NCBI RefSeq assembly: GCF_041435215.1
Contig: NZ_CP108394.1
Coordinates: forward strand, 3,658,001-3,722,000
DNA from: Streptomyces sp. NBC_01314
GTDB lineage: Bacteria > Actinomycetota > Actinomycetes > Streptomycetales > Streptomycetaceae
DNA length: 64,000 nt
Reading direction: 5' to 3'
Shown: positions 47,186 to 55,324 of the stretch, piece after piece
How positions within the stretch are numbered: position 1 is the first letter of the stretch
How the letters are laid out: each line of letters starts with the position of its first letter
The notes under the pieces: generated by a model
The model's database searches: none
What the model saw: only the letters and a program-made list of their open reading frames with translations
What the model was told of the DNA's origin: nothing
Translations under genes and position numbers: made by a program

Positions 47186-47739
47186 GAGGCTCCATCGACG
47201 GCCTCGGCTCCCCCACCCCCATCGGCACCATGCTCCCCGCCGTGTTCGCCGACGACGACCTCGCCCAACGCTTCATCGGCGGCCTGGACGACGTACTCGC
47301 CCCGATCCTGTCCGTCCTCGACTGTCTGGACTCCTACTTCACGCCGTCGCTCGCCCCGCTGGACTTCACCCAGTGGCTCGCCGGCTGGGTCGGCGCCGAG
47401 ACCGACGGCACGGAACCGGAGGCCCGCCTGCGCGCCGCGGTCGCCGCCGCCGCGTACCTGCACCGCGTACGCGGCACCCGGCGCGGCCTGTCCGAGGCGG
47501 TACGCCTGGTGTTCGGCGTGACCCCGGAGATCACCGAGAGCGGCGCCGCCACCTGGGACGCCCGCCCCCTCGGCCCGGTCCCCGGCGAAGCCCGCCCACG
47601 CCTCCACGTGGCCCTGCGCCTGCCCGACCCCACCCCCGCGGACGAACACCGGCTGGACAGCCTCGTGGCCGCCGCCCGCCCCGCCCACATGCCCTACACG
47701 GTCCAGGTGACCGCCGCCGAAAGGATCCCCGAGAGATGA
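47182..47739 (+). CDS. Baseplate wedge protein, tail protein I-like (Afp12-like)
   Basis: 185 residues. LPAVFADDDLAQRFIGGLDDVLAPILSVLDCLDSYFTP and QWLAGWVG are the signature of the phage tail protein I-like domain found in CIS clusters, followed by LRAAVAAAAYLHRVRGTRRGLSEAVRLVFG. Partner of the J-like protein in the wedge. ATG 47182 overlaps the 47-residue ORF; the stop overlaps the next gene as ATGA. Confidence 0.9.
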   Translation: MRGSIDGLGSPTPIGTMLPAVFADDDLAQRFIGGLDDVLAPILSVLDCLDSYFTPSLAPLDFTQWLAGWVGAETDGTEPEARLRAAVAAAAYLHRVRGTRRGLSEAVRLVFGVTPEITESGAATWDARPLGPVPGEARPRLHVALRLPDPTPADEHRLDSLVAAARPAHMPYTVQVTAAERIPER

Positions 47740-49376
47740 CCAGCCAGACCCCCGGCACCGGCCAGGCCCAAAGCTGCGCCGAATGCGGAACCCGCGGGGA
47801 GCCCGGCCAGTCCTTCTGCGACGCCTGCGGCGCGGTACTCGGCTGGTCCGGAACCCCGGCCCGAGCGACCGCGGGCGGCACCGGGAGCGAACCCGCCGAC
47901 CGGCCGGACACCGGACGCCCGCGCGGCGAAGCCCCGGCCCCGGCTTCGGCGAACGCCGCACGGACGACAGCCTCGGCCCCGGCCCACGCGGACACCGGAC
48001 GTACGAGTGCCCCAACGCCCGAGCACGCCGGCGCCGGACACCCGAGGGCCGAAGCCCCGGCCCCGGCGAACGCCGGGCGCGCGACGGCCGACGGCGAGCC
48101 CGGCTGGGACGCCTTCGCCCACCCGGGCGCCGGCACGGGTACGGCCCGCACCGGCCACGACCCGGCCCAGGCGGGCGCGACCACGGTCGCCGCCGGCGGC
48201 GTCGGCACCCCGGAGGCCGGCACGGCGGTCCGCACGGACGCGCCCACCGCCACCACCCGCCCCGCCGCCGACCCGTCGCCCGCCGACCCGACACCGGCAT
48301 CCCCCACGGCCCATGCACAAACCCAGAACCATGCTCAGGCCCAGGCCCCGAGCGTGACGGCCACCCCCGGCCCGGCGCACCCGCCCCCGCACCCCCACCA
48401 CGACGGCGAGGCCCCCACCACCCCCCTCCCGACGCCGGCCTCGCCACCCCTCTCCCCCTCCCCCTCCGCCTCGTCCCCCTCCGCCGCCGATCGGGCCAGG
48501 TCCCTCCTGGTCCCGGTCGCCGACCCCGAACCCCGTGCCCCGGCGGAACCGGCCGTCGCGCCCGTCCTGCCGGGCCGCCCGGACGTGCAGCGGCCCCAGG
48601 TCCGTACCCCCGGACCGGAGTTCGGCGCTGAGGGCGGTGTGCCCTGCCCGTGGTGCGGGACCCCCACCCGGCCGGACCGGCACTTCTGCGCGCGCTGCGC
48701 GATGCCGATGGCCGGGCGTACGGAGGCACCGGGACGGCTGCCGTGGTGGCGCCGGATGCTGAACGGCCGCAACACGGAGACCCCGTGGGCAGGTGACCGC
48801 CCCCGCCTGCGCCGCGGCTTCGGCCGGATTCTCAACTGGGTGGTCGGCGCCCTCGTCCTCACCCTGATCGTCACCCTCGCCTTCCAGGCCGACGACGGCT
48901 ACCAGGCGGCCCGTGACCACTTCGCCAAGCGCGCCTCGGTCGTCCCGGACACCTTCAAGGCGTCCCGCTCGTTCCCCGGCCACAAGCCGGACCTGGCCTT
49001 CGACACGTACAACAACACGTGGTGGGGCCCGGGTGTCACTCAGTCCGGCGAGGGGGAGTGGATCGAGGCCCACTTCGAGCAGCCCGTCCGGCTGCTGGAC
49101 GTGGTCATCATCCCGGGCGTCTCGAAGAAGCCGGACCAGCGTGCGGAGTCGGCCCGCCCGCACCGCATCGAGGCGACGATCACCGCCGCCGACGGCTCCA
49201 AATCCACCAAGATCCTCACCCTCGACCAGACCGCCGGCGGCCAGAGCCGCAAGTTCCGCGTAGGCAACGCCGAGACCGTCCGCTTCACCATCCGCTCCGC
49301 CTACGGCGCCCACGACGACAAGCAGGTCGCCATAGCCGAGATCGAGTTCTTCGGCCGCTCGGCCGGCAACAGCTAG
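47736..49376 (+). CDS. Bitopic CIS membrane protein: zinc ribbons, disordered region, helix, discoidin-like domain
   Basis: 546 residues. Two zinc-ribbon motifs (Cys14/17/28/31 and about Cys304/307/318/321) flank a 270-residue Ala/Pro/Thr-rich disordered stretch that contains one VQR motif near residue 284. ILNWVVGALVLTLIVTLAF (about 362-380) is a single membrane helix. The C-terminal part (about 395-546; DTYNNTWWGPG, EGEWIEAHFEQPVRLLDVVIIPGV) looks like an F5/8-type discoidin or NPCBM-like glycan-binding domain outside the cell. Last gene of the CIS operon. It is the same type of protein as the membrane partner reported for Streptomyces CIS (CisA); I infer this from architecture only. Confidence 0.85.
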   Translation: MTSQTPGTGQAQSCAECGTRGEPGQSFCDACGAVLGWSGTPARATAGGTGSEPADRPDTGRPRGEAPAPASANAARTTASAPAHADTGRTSAPTPEHAGAGHPRAEAPAPANAGRATADGEPGWDAFAHPGAGTGTARTGHDPAQAGATTVAAGGVGTPEAGTAVRTDAPTATTRPAADPSPADPTPASPTAHAQTQNHAQAQAPSVTATPGPAHPPPHPHHDGEAPTTPLPTPASPPLSPSPSASSPSAADRARSLLVPVADPEPRAPAEPAVAPVLPGRPDVQRPQVRTPGPEFGAEGGVPCPWCGTPTRPDRHFCARCAMPMAGRTEAPGRLPWWRRMLNGRNTETPWAGDRPRLRRGFGRILNWVVGALVLTLIVTLAFQADDGYQAARDHFAKRASVVPDTFKASRSFPGHKPDLAFDTYNNTWWGPGVTQSGEGEWIEAHFEQPVRLLDVVIIPGVSKKPDQRAESARPHRIEATITAADGSKSTKILTLDQTAGGQSRKFRVGNAETVRFTIRSAYGAHDDKQVAIAEIEFFGRSAGNS

Positions 49377-49470
49377 AACACGCCCGCGACAACCGGCCGT
49401 CCCTCGTCGTGACGACTCCCCGCCCTCCTTCCAGGGCGGCGGTCCGGAGGGAGGATCTGTCGCGGCGACG

Positions 49471-49523
49471 GGACGCGAAGGGGCGCCCACCGTCTGTACG
49501 ACGGTGGGCGCCCCTTCGCGTCC
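49471..49523. terminator. Very strong bidirectional terminator at the end of the CIS operon
   Basis: Perfect 24-bp stem (49471-49494 with 49500-49523) and a 5-base loop between the convergent CIS operon and the EF-hand gene, whose stop is four bases further on. Confidence 0.92.
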
Positions 49524-49526
49524 GGC

Positions 49527-49739
49527 TCACTTGCCCAGGTGGGCCCAGAACTCGTCGAACGACAGAAGCTTGTCGCCGTTGAGGTCGCGGGTGCGGATGA
49601 TGACCTCCGCCACGGACTCGGTGACGTTCCAGTCGCCCTCCTGGGCCAGGGCGGTCTTGAACTCCGCGGCGGTGATGAACCCGTCACCGTCCGCGTCGAT
49701 CCTCTGGAACTCCTTGCGTGCTGCCTCGATGTCCGCCAC
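49527..49739 (-). CDS. Small EF-hand calcium-binding protein
   Basis: 70 residues with two EF-hand loops: DADGDGFITAAEF (about 15-27) and DLNGDKLLSFDEF (about 52-64), both with the Asp/Asn, Gly and Glu ligands expected for calcium. It resembles the small CabB/CabC-type proteins of Streptomyces, which act as calcium buffers or sensors during development. GTG 49739 starts the first helix; AAGGGGCGG lies upstream. Confidence 0.92.
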   Translation of the reverse strand: MADIEAARKEFQRIDADGDGFITAAEFKTALAQEGDWNVTESVAEVIIRTRDLNGDKLLSFDEFWAHLGK

Positions 49740-49810
49740 CGATCCGCCCCTTCTTGGTGCCCTGCCTCTGCGAGGCAGTACTGCTGACAGTCCTACTGAC
49801 GCAGGTCAGG

Positions 49811-50725
49811 TTAACCGGCCACGCGAGCGCGGAGCGCGGCGACCACCCACGCGAACTCCTCCGTGTGCGCCGACAGCGGCTCCACGCCCCGCACCAGCGC
49901 GGCCAGCTCCCGGAACCGGGCCAGCTCGGGGTGGGCCGCCGAGGTGACGCGTTCCAGCAGGACGGCCCGGTCGGCGTCGCCGAGCAGCCCGGTCAGCACC
50001 TCGTCGGCGGCGGGCGAGACGGGGTCGACGCCCTCCCGCAGCGCCTCCCCCGCGAGCTGCACCAGACGGCTCATGAACCACAGGGAGGTGCCCGGCGGCA
50101 CGTCCGGCCCCCGGTCCGCCGCGTTGAACTCGACGGTGTCGCGCATGCGCGCCCGGAACCCCGGGTCCTGGAGCATCTCGGCCAGCTCCACCCAGGCGTC
50201 CACCTGCTCGGGCGTGGGGTTCTCCGGCAGATCCGCGAGGCTGAACCTCAGCCGCGTACGGATGTCGGGGTCGGCGGTGTCGAGCCCCCCGAAGGTCTCC
50301 TCCAGGAAGTCGTCGATGATCCGCCCTCGTTCGGCGGCGGACAGCCGTGCCAGTCTGTTCATCAGGGTCATCTCCTCCGCGGTCGAGCCGCGTCGCGCCA
50401 CGGTCGACAGCACCGCCCGGGTCACCTTCAGTGCCCGGATCTGCGCGTCCAGCGCGGTCACGTGCGTGGCCGCCACCTCCGCGACGGTCGCCTCGCCCGC
50501 GAGCACCCGCCGTACATCGTCCAGGCCGAGCCCCAGCTCCCGCAGGGTGCGGATGAGTTCGAGCCGGGCCACGGACTCGGCGTCGTACAGCCGGTAGCCC
50601 CCCGCGCTGCGGGTGACCGGGTGCAGGACGCCCTCGTCCGACCAGTAGCGGATCGTGCGGACGGACAGACCGGAGCCGCGGGCGAGCTGCCCGATGGTGA
50701 AAAGGCCGGTGCCGTTCTCGATCAT
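49811..50725 (-). CDS. MerR family transcriptional regulator
   Basis: 304 residues. The N-terminal winged helix reads LFTIGQLARGSGLSVRTIRYWSDEGVLHPVTRSAGGYRLYD, a textbook MerR DNA-binding domain, followed by the dimerisation helix. The long C-terminal region is helical and has no Cys ligands for metal, so it probably senses an organic ligand or is effector-free. ATG 50725 is chosen; the longer frame crosses the promoter. Divergent from the GNAT-like gene. Confidence 0.9.
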   Translation of the reverse strand: MIENGTGLFTIGQLARGSGLSVRTIRYWSDEGVLHPVTRSAGGYRLYDAESVARLELIRTLRELGLGLDDVRRVLAGEATVAEVAATHVTALDAQIRALKVTRAVLSTVARRGSTAEEMTLMNRLARLSAAERGRIIDDFLEETFGGLDTADPDIRTRLRFSLADLPENPTPEQVDAWVELAEMLQDPGFRARMRDTVEFNAADRGPDVPPGTSLWFMSRLVQLAGEALREGVDPVSPAADEVLTGLLGDADRAVLLERVTSAAHPELARFRELAALVRGVEPLSAHTEEFAWVVAALRARVAG

Positions 50726-50740
50726 GTCTGCGAGTGTGGG

Positions 50741-50763
50741 CCTTCCAGTGGGTGGAGACTCAA
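50741..50763 (-). promoter_or_regulatory. MerR-type operator/promoter candidate
   Basis: On the reverse strand TTGAGTCTCC (50763-50754) is followed by a short spacer and TGGAAG, a pattern like the TTGACTCTCC...GGAGG elements bound by drug-sensing MerR regulators. It lies 16 bases before the MerR ATG, so autoregulation is likely. Confidence 0.5.
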
Positions 50764-50784
50764 GGAGCACGGCGAAGGAGTCCG

Positions 50785-51474
50785 GTGACGGAGAGCTTGC
50801 GGGACATTCTGGACGCGGTGGCCCGGGGTGTCTTCCCGCCGGCGGACGGCGGTACGACCGTCGTCGCTCAGCACTCCCCCCGGGACGCGGGGGTGCTGTG
50901 CTTCACGGCGCACTCCGTCGTCTTCACGGACGAGGATCCAGTGGGGGTCCCCCCGGTCGAGCGAAGCCGAGACTGGGGGAGGGTGTACGAGAGTCTGGCG
51001 GCCACGGAGTGCGACGCACTGTCCGCGAGCATGAACCCACGGTTCCTGGCGGCCCTCATGGAACGGACGGGCCGTACGTCCGAGACCATCGACGCGATGC
51101 TGGTCGCCTCGCCCCTGCCGGGCGAACCGCCGCTGCCGCTGAAGGAGATAGAAGACGCCGGACACCCCCGCGTCGCGTACGCGCGGCGACGTCGTGACGA
51201 CGTACGGGTCTGGGCGGCAGACGGCGGAGTCCTGACGACGGGCCGGGGAATCGCCGGACGGCTGGAGGTCTCGGTCGAGGTGGACGAGGGCGGACGGCAC
51301 CGGGGGCTGGGCCGGTCGCTGGTGGCCGCCGCCCGGCATCTCGTCGCCGAGCCGCTGTGGGCGCAGATCGCGCCGGGGAACGCCCGCAGCGTGCGGGCGT
51401 TCCAGTCGGCCGGCTATCTGCCGGTGGGCTCCGAGATACTGCTCAGCGCCCGTCGGGGACCACGGGCCCGATGA
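50785..51474 (+). CDS. GNAT-fold N-acetyltransferase-like protein
   Basis: 229 residues. The C-terminal half (about 150-229) carries the acetyl-CoA-binding segment RHRGLGRSLVAAARHLV and the late GNAT motif PGNARSVRAFQSAGYLPVGSEILL. The N-terminal half (FTAHSVVFTDEDP) is of the GNAT type found in the N-acetyltransferase double-domain proteins. GTG 50785 has AAGGAG just upstream. Residues about 53-67 are encoded by an inserted Streptomyces palindromic repeat. The substrate is unknown. Confidence 0.75.
   Translation: MTESLRDILDAVARGVFPPADGGTTVVAQHSPRDAGVLCFTAHSVVFTDEDPVGVPPVERSRDWGRVYESLAATECDALSASMNPRFLAALMERTGRTSETIDAMLVASPLPGEPPLPLKEIEDAGHPRVAYARRRRDDVRVWAADGGVLTTGRGIAGRLEVSVEVDEGGRHRGLGRSLVAAARHLVAEPLWAQIAPGNARSVRAFQSAGYLPVGSEILLSARRGPRAR
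50941..50983. repeat. Streptomyces palindromic repeat inside a coding region
   Basis: The reverse complement matches the element at 15457-15497 in both arms and in the CGCTCGA-type centre. In this place it is read in frame within the GNAT-like gene as GVPPVERSRDWGR. Confidence 0.75.
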
Positions 51475-51486
51475 GCGCGACGGGCG

Positions 51487-52122
51487 TCAGTGCCAGGGCT
51501 CGTAGTGCGGGTTGCTCTCGCACTCGCTCATCTTCTCCGTCTTGGTCTTCTTGTCGACCGGGCAGACGCCGATGACGTACTGCGGCTTGATACCGCCGGG
51601 GAAGGCGACCTCGACCTGGTCGGCCCACCGGTGCTGGTCGCCGATGGTCCTGTTGACGTCCACGCCGCCTGGGGCGTCGATGTAGTAGTTGTAGCCGGAC
51701 TTGTACCAGGTCTTGTACAGGTCGTGGTCGTAGGTCGTGGAGACGTACGGCGAGGGCTGGTTGACCAGGACGTACTGCTCGATGTCGTACTGCCCGTCGA
51801 TGACGTCCTTGGGGTGGAAGCCCTGCTCGAAGATGGCCGCCGGGCCCCGGCTGTCGCTGCGGTACAGCGTGCCGCAGGTCGTGCGCCAGGCCGGCTCGGG
51901 CGTGATGCGGTCGACGTCCACGCGGCGGTCGACGGCGGCGTGGACCGGGTCTTCGAACTGGGGGCAGGCGGGGGCGGCAGCCCCCGCAAAGGCAGCGGGG
52001 GCTGCCTTGGCCGAAGCGGTGGTGGGGGTCTGTGCCGGAGCGGTCGAGGCGGTGGTCGCGAGGACGGCGGAGACGGACAGGGCGACGGCGGCGGCCCGGC
52101 ATCGCAGACGAGTTGTGATCAT
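51487..52122 (-). CDS. Secreted ADP-ribosyltransferase of the pierisin/Scabin type
   Basis: 211 residues from ATG 52122 (GTG 52131 would add three). The Sec-type signal (about 1-30) ends in an Ala-rich stretch. The mature enzyme has the R-S-E class motifs in order: LYRSDSRGP (Arg), YVSTTYDHD (Ser-Thr-Thr) and ADQVEVAFPGG, where the catalytic Glu follows Q-V. A Q-x-E motif is typical of pierisin-like enzymes that ADP-ribosylate guanine in DNA or nucleosides, as reported for Scabin and ScARP. Four cysteines could form two disulfides. Convergent with the GNAT gene, 12 bases apart. Confidence 0.88.
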   Translation of the reverse strand: MITTRLRCRAAAVALSVSAVLATTASTAPAQTPTTASAKAAPAAFAGAAAPACPQFEDPVHAAVDRRVDVDRITPEPAWRTTCGTLYRSDSRGPAAIFEQGFHPKDVIDGQYDIEQYVLVNQPSPYVSTTYDHDLYKTWYKSGYNYYIDAPGGVDVNRTIGDQHRWADQVEVAFPGGIKPQYVIGVCPVDKKTKTEKMSECESNPHYEPWH

Positions 52123-52245
52123 GCTGAGCACGATCTCGGCTGCGCGGCGCCAGGCCCCGGACCATCACCCGTACGGCGGCGTGTCAGACCGCTCGGTTGT
52201 CGTGTGTCACCGGAAGACGCCGGTTTCAGTGGAAGGAGCCGGTCG

Positions 52246-53472
52246 TCAGCGGAAGACGCCGGTGTGGCCGAGCGAGTAGCGGCCGGGCTGCGGGTACACC
52301 GCGAGGCCGTGCGGGCCGCTGCCGACGGGAATGCGAGCGAGCTGCTTCCCGCTGCGGGTGTCGATGGCGTACACCTCGGAGTCGTAGCGGCCGGAGAGCC
52401 ACAGGACCTTGCCGTCGGCGGAGACGCCGCCCATGTCGGGGCTGCCACCGTCGGGGAGGTACCACTTCTTGGTGAGCTTGTTCTCGGTGAAGTCGAAGAC
52501 CGACACGGAGCCCTCGCCCCGGTTGGAGACGTACATCTCGCGGGAGTCGCGGCCGACGTACAGCCCGTGGGTGCCCTTGCCGGTGGGCAGCAGCTTCGGC
52601 TCGTCGAACTTGTCGCCGTCGAGGACCCACATGCCGTCGGCCATCATGTCGGCGACGTAGAAGCGTTTGCCGTCCGGTGAGACCTTCACGTCCTGCGGCA
52701 TGGCCCCCTCGAACGGGAGCTTCTGCTGTCCGACGACCTTCATCTTCTCGGTGTCGACCTTCAGCAGCTCACCGCTGAACTCGCAGGACACGATGAAGTA
52801 CGTGCCGTCGATCGAGAAGTCGGCGTGGTTGACGCCGTAGCAGGTGACCGGCTCGGTCCTGACCCGCTTCATGGTGTGCGGGTCACGGAAGACGAGTTCG
52901 CGGTCGAGGGAGGCCATGACGACGGCGTATCTGCCGTTGGGTGTGAAGTACAGGTTGTACGGGTCGTGCACCTCGACCGGCCGGCCCGCCTTCCCCGTCC
53001 TGGGGTCGATGGGGGTGAGGGTGTGGCCCCGGTTGTTGTTGACCCACAGGGTCTTGAGGTCCCAGGAGGGCACGACGTGCTGGGGCTGGCGGCCCACCGG
53101 GATCGTCTCGATGATCTCGTACGTCTTCGGGTCGATGACGGAGACGGTGTCGGACTCGCTGTTGGGGACGTACACCCGGGAAGGGAAGTCCTTGACCACC
53201 GGGGAGAGCCGGTTCGGGCGGTCGGCGGCGTAGACGTCCTTGGGGTCCAGGACGGGCGGCATGCCGTGCAGCCCCCTGACCACCGTCCGCTGTTTCTTCT
53301 CCCGCTCGGCTGCTTCGGCTTCGGCGGTTGCCCGGTCGGCCCGGATCCGCTGTTCCTGCTCATGGGGCCCGGTCTCCGCGCCGCACGCGGCCACGGCGGC
53401 GAGAACGGCGGCCGCGAGAAGGGCGCGCTGCACGAGGTTGCACTGCATGAGGGGGGTGCGGGGGGTGGTCAC
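52246..53472 (-). CDS. YncE-like beta-propeller lipoprotein
   Basis: 408 residues. The signal ends in lipobox VAAC (LLAAAVLAAVAACG), followed by a charged coiled segment rich in Glu/Arg/Ala, and then repeated propeller blades: VYVPNSESDTVSVIDPKTYEIIETIPVG, TLWVNNNRGHTLTPIDPRTG, RFYVADMMADGMWVLDG, EMYVSNRGEGSVSVFDF, LWLSGRYDSEVYAIDTRSG. Seven-bladed YVTN-type propellers bind other proteins or DNA; ligand not known. GTG 53472 is used because AAAGG lies upstream; ATG 53448 is an alternative. Confidence 0.85.
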   Translation of the reverse strand: MTTPRTPLMQCNLVQRALLAAAVLAAVAACGAETGPHEQEQRIRADRATAEAEAAEREKKQRTVVRGLHGMPPVLDPKDVYAADRPNRLSPVVKDFPSRVYVPNSESDTVSVIDPKTYEIIETIPVGRQPQHVVPSWDLKTLWVNNNRGHTLTPIDPRTGKAGRPVEVHDPYNLYFTPNGRYAVVMASLDRELVFRDPHTMKRVRTEPVTCYGVNHADFSIDGTYFIVSCEFSGELLKVDTEKMKVVGQQKLPFEGAMPQDVKVSPDGKRFYVADMMADGMWVLDGDKFDEPKLLPTGKGTHGLYVGRDSREMYVSNRGEGSVSVFDFTENKLTKKWYLPDGGSPDMGGVSADGKVLWLSGRYDSEVYAIDTRSGKQLARIPVGSGPHGLAVYPQPGRYSLGHTGVFR

Positions 53473-53517
53473 GCGACCTTTATAGGGAGGTCCGGCATGA
53501 ATTCCGGCGATTGGCCC

Positions 53518-53721
53518 GATCGACGGAGGTGCGCGTTGCGCGATCCACCGGTCCGCACCCGACCGGAGGTGCGCGTCGCGCGACCTACTGGTCCGCGCCC
53601 GGTCGACGACGACGCACGTCCCGCGGCCTACCGGCCCGCGCCCGACCGACGAAGCCGCACGTCCTACCCGCCCGAGCCCCACCGACGAAGCCGCACGTCC
53701 CGCGTCCTACCGGTCCGCGAC
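53518..53721. repeat. Degenerate tandem repeat (five units of about 40 bases)
   Basis: Units with core CGACGAAGCCGCACGTCC and CCTACCGGTCCGCGCCC begin near 53518, 53561, 53602, 53644 and 53681. They fill most of the gap between the beta-propeller start and the RsbW-like gene, and the last unit enters the 3' end of that gene. Confidence 0.7.
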
Positions 53722-54210
53722 CCTCATTTCGAACCACGTCGTCTTGCCCCGCGGCAGCAGGTCGACCCCCCACCGGTCCGAGAGCTTGTCCACCAGGAAC
53801 AGCCCCCGTCCGCTGAGGTCCGTCTCCTGCACCGGGATCAGACAGGGCAGCCCCCGTGAGGGGTCGCGGACCTCGATCCGGATCCAGCCCGGCCGGCGGC
53901 GCATACGGAGTCCGAAGACGCGGGCGCCGGTGTGCCGCACGGCGTTGCCCACGAGTTCGGAGACGAGCAGGACCGCGTCCTCGGTCATCTTCGGCGACAG
54001 CCGCCACTGGCGGAGGACGACGACCTGGGCGAGCCGCCGGGCCGTGGCCGCGGACTCGGGACGGGACGGCAGCGGGACCTCCGCCTCGGTCGGGTTGCCG
54101 AACAACTCCAGCGCCTTCTGCGCCCGTTCGTCCTCGATCGCAGGTGACCAACGCGCCGCGGTCGCACTCCCGTGCCGCCGCGGCTGTTCGATACCCTCCA
54201 GCCCCGCCAT
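53707..54210 (-). CDS. RsbW-like ATP-binding protein (HATPase, anti-sigma type)
   Basis: 167 residues. The GHKL ATP-binding pattern is visible: N box SELVGNAVRHTG, G1-type VRDPSRGLP, and GRGLFLVDKLSDRWG followed by GKTTWFEM. Such single-domain proteins act as anti-sigma factors or related switch kinases; they are abundant in Streptomyces. ATG 54210 begins the natural N-terminus; the upstream open frame passes through a probable promoter. Divergent from a candidate 34-residue ORF. Confidence 0.88.
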   Translation of the reverse strand: MAGLEGIEQPRRHGSATAARWSPAIEDERAQKALELFGNPTEAEVPLPSRPESAATARRLAQVVVLRQWRLSPKMTEDAVLLVSELVGNAVRHTGARVFGLRMRRRPGWIRIEVRDPSRGLPCLIPVQETDLSGRGLFLVDKLSDRWGVDLLPRGKTTWFEMRVADR

Positions 54211-54267
54211 GCCCCCATCATGGCCGCCCCAGGCCCTGTCCGGGGCCGTTCCGCAGGAATACAACCC

Positions 54268-54286
54268 CCGGAACCAACCATTCCGG
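54268..54286. promoter_or_regulatory. Inverted repeat between the RsbW-like gene and the 34-residue ORF
   Basis: CCGGAA and TTCCGG separated by seven bases, overlapping the ribosome binding site of the ORF at 54296. Candidate operator. Confidence 0.4.
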
Positions 54287-54295
54287 AGGTTTCGG

Positions 54296-54400
54296 ATGAC
54301 ATATGCCATTGGCAACAAGCCGCCCGCGACGGCCCACCTGACCTGCGCCGACACCCTGAACTTCGGTCAACGCCAAGAGCCTTGGGTAAGGATCTCTTAA
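54296..54400 (+). CDS. Candidate 34-residue ORF with a strong ribosome binding site
   Basis: GGAGG at 54285-54289 stands six bases before ATG 54296, the best Shine-Dalgarno spacing in the neighbourhood. The peptide starts MTYAIGNKPPATAHLT and ends REPWVRIS-like with EPWVRIS; it has one Cys and no signal peptide. It does not match a family known to me. It is divergent from the RsbW-like gene, and such loci often hold small regulatory proteins, but a decayed gene start is also possible. Confidence 0.45.
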   Translation: MTYAIGNKPPATAHLTCADTLNFGQRQEPWVRIS

Positions 54401-54412
54401 GGCTGCCTTAAG
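54396..54412. promoter_or_regulatory. Perfect 17-bp palindrome
   Basis: CTTAAGGC-T-GCCTTAAG overlaps the end of the 34-residue ORF in an unusually AT-rich stretch. It may be an operator or the terminator of the small ORF. The rest of the gap to 54528 holds nothing recognisable. Confidence 0.45.
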
Positions 54413-54527
54413 GAACGGACAAACCGCTCCTTAGGGGGACGCGGGTCCTACACCGCGTCAACCGCAAGTCGCCCAGCGGAACTTGCGGGCCGGATTCCGA
54501 AGCCCCCGGCCCTTGAATCCACGGCCG

Positions 54528-55295
54528 TCAGACGAACTTCGCCTTGCCCGGCCCCTCCTCCACGAAGCTGCGCATCCCGCGCTCACGGTCCTCCGTGGCG
54601 AACAGCCCCGCGAACCAGTTGCGCTCGATCGCGAGCCCGGTCTCCAGGTCGGTCTCCAGACCCGCGTCGATGGACTCCTTGGCGGCCCGCAGCGCGATCG
54701 CCGGCCCCCGCGCCAGCCGGGCGGCCCACTCGTGCGCGGCGGTGTACACCTCGTCGGCCGGGACGACGCGGTCCACCAGGCCGAGCACGAGGGCCTCGTC
54801 CGCCTTGACCATGCGGCCGGTGAAGATGAGGTCCTTGGCCCTGGACGGACCGATGAGGCGGGACAGCCGCTGCGTGCCGCCCGCGCCCGGGATCACCCCG
54901 AGCAGGATCTCCGGCTGGCCGAGCTTCGCGTTCTCCCCGGCGATCCGGTAGTCCGCGCACAGCGCCAGCTCGCAACCGCCGCCCAGCGCGTAGCCCGTGA
55001 CGGCCGCGACGACCGGCTTGGGGATACGGGCCACGGCGCTGAAGGAGTCCTGCAGGGCGCGGGACCGGGCGACCATCGCCGCGTGGTCCATGGCCTGCAT
55101 CTCCTTGATGTCCGCGCCGGCCGCGAAGACCTTCTCCCCGCCGTAGATCACCACCGCGCGGACGTCGTCGCGGCGCGTGGCCTCCTCCGCGAGCTCCTTG
55201 AGGCGGTCCTGGGTGGCGATGTCCAGGGCGTTCATGGGCGGCCGGTCGAGGCGGATGGTGCCCACGCCTTCGGCCACTTCGAGATGCACAGTCAT
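54528..55295 (-). CDS. Enoyl-CoA hydratase/isomerase family protein
   Basis: 255 residues. Crotonase fold: oxyanion hole segments VFAAGADIKEM and GYALGGGCELALCADYRIA, and both catalytic-type glutamates are in place (ELALCADYR region and QPEILLGVIPGAGGTQRL). It probably hydrates enoyl-CoA in beta-oxidation. ATG 55295. Located between a sensor-type ATPase and cell-wall genes, with no fatty acid genes near. Confidence 0.93.
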   Translation of the reverse strand: MTVHLEVAEGVGTIRLDRPPMNALDIATQDRLKELAEEATRRDDVRAVVIYGGEKVFAAGADIKEMQAMDHAAMVARSRALQDSFSAVARIPKPVVAAVTGYALGGGCELALCADYRIAGENAKLGQPEILLGVIPGAGGTQRLSRLIGPSRAKDLIFTGRMVKADEALVLGLVDRVVPADEVYTAAHEWAARLARGPAIALRAAKESIDAGLETDLETGLAIERNWFAGLFATEDRERGMRSFVEEGPGKAKFV

Positions 55296-55324
55296 GAGGG
55301 CAGGTTAACGGCGACTAACGGCAG

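Noticed and set aside
53518..53721. CRISPR array
   Set aside because: Units abut without unique spacers and no cas genes are near.
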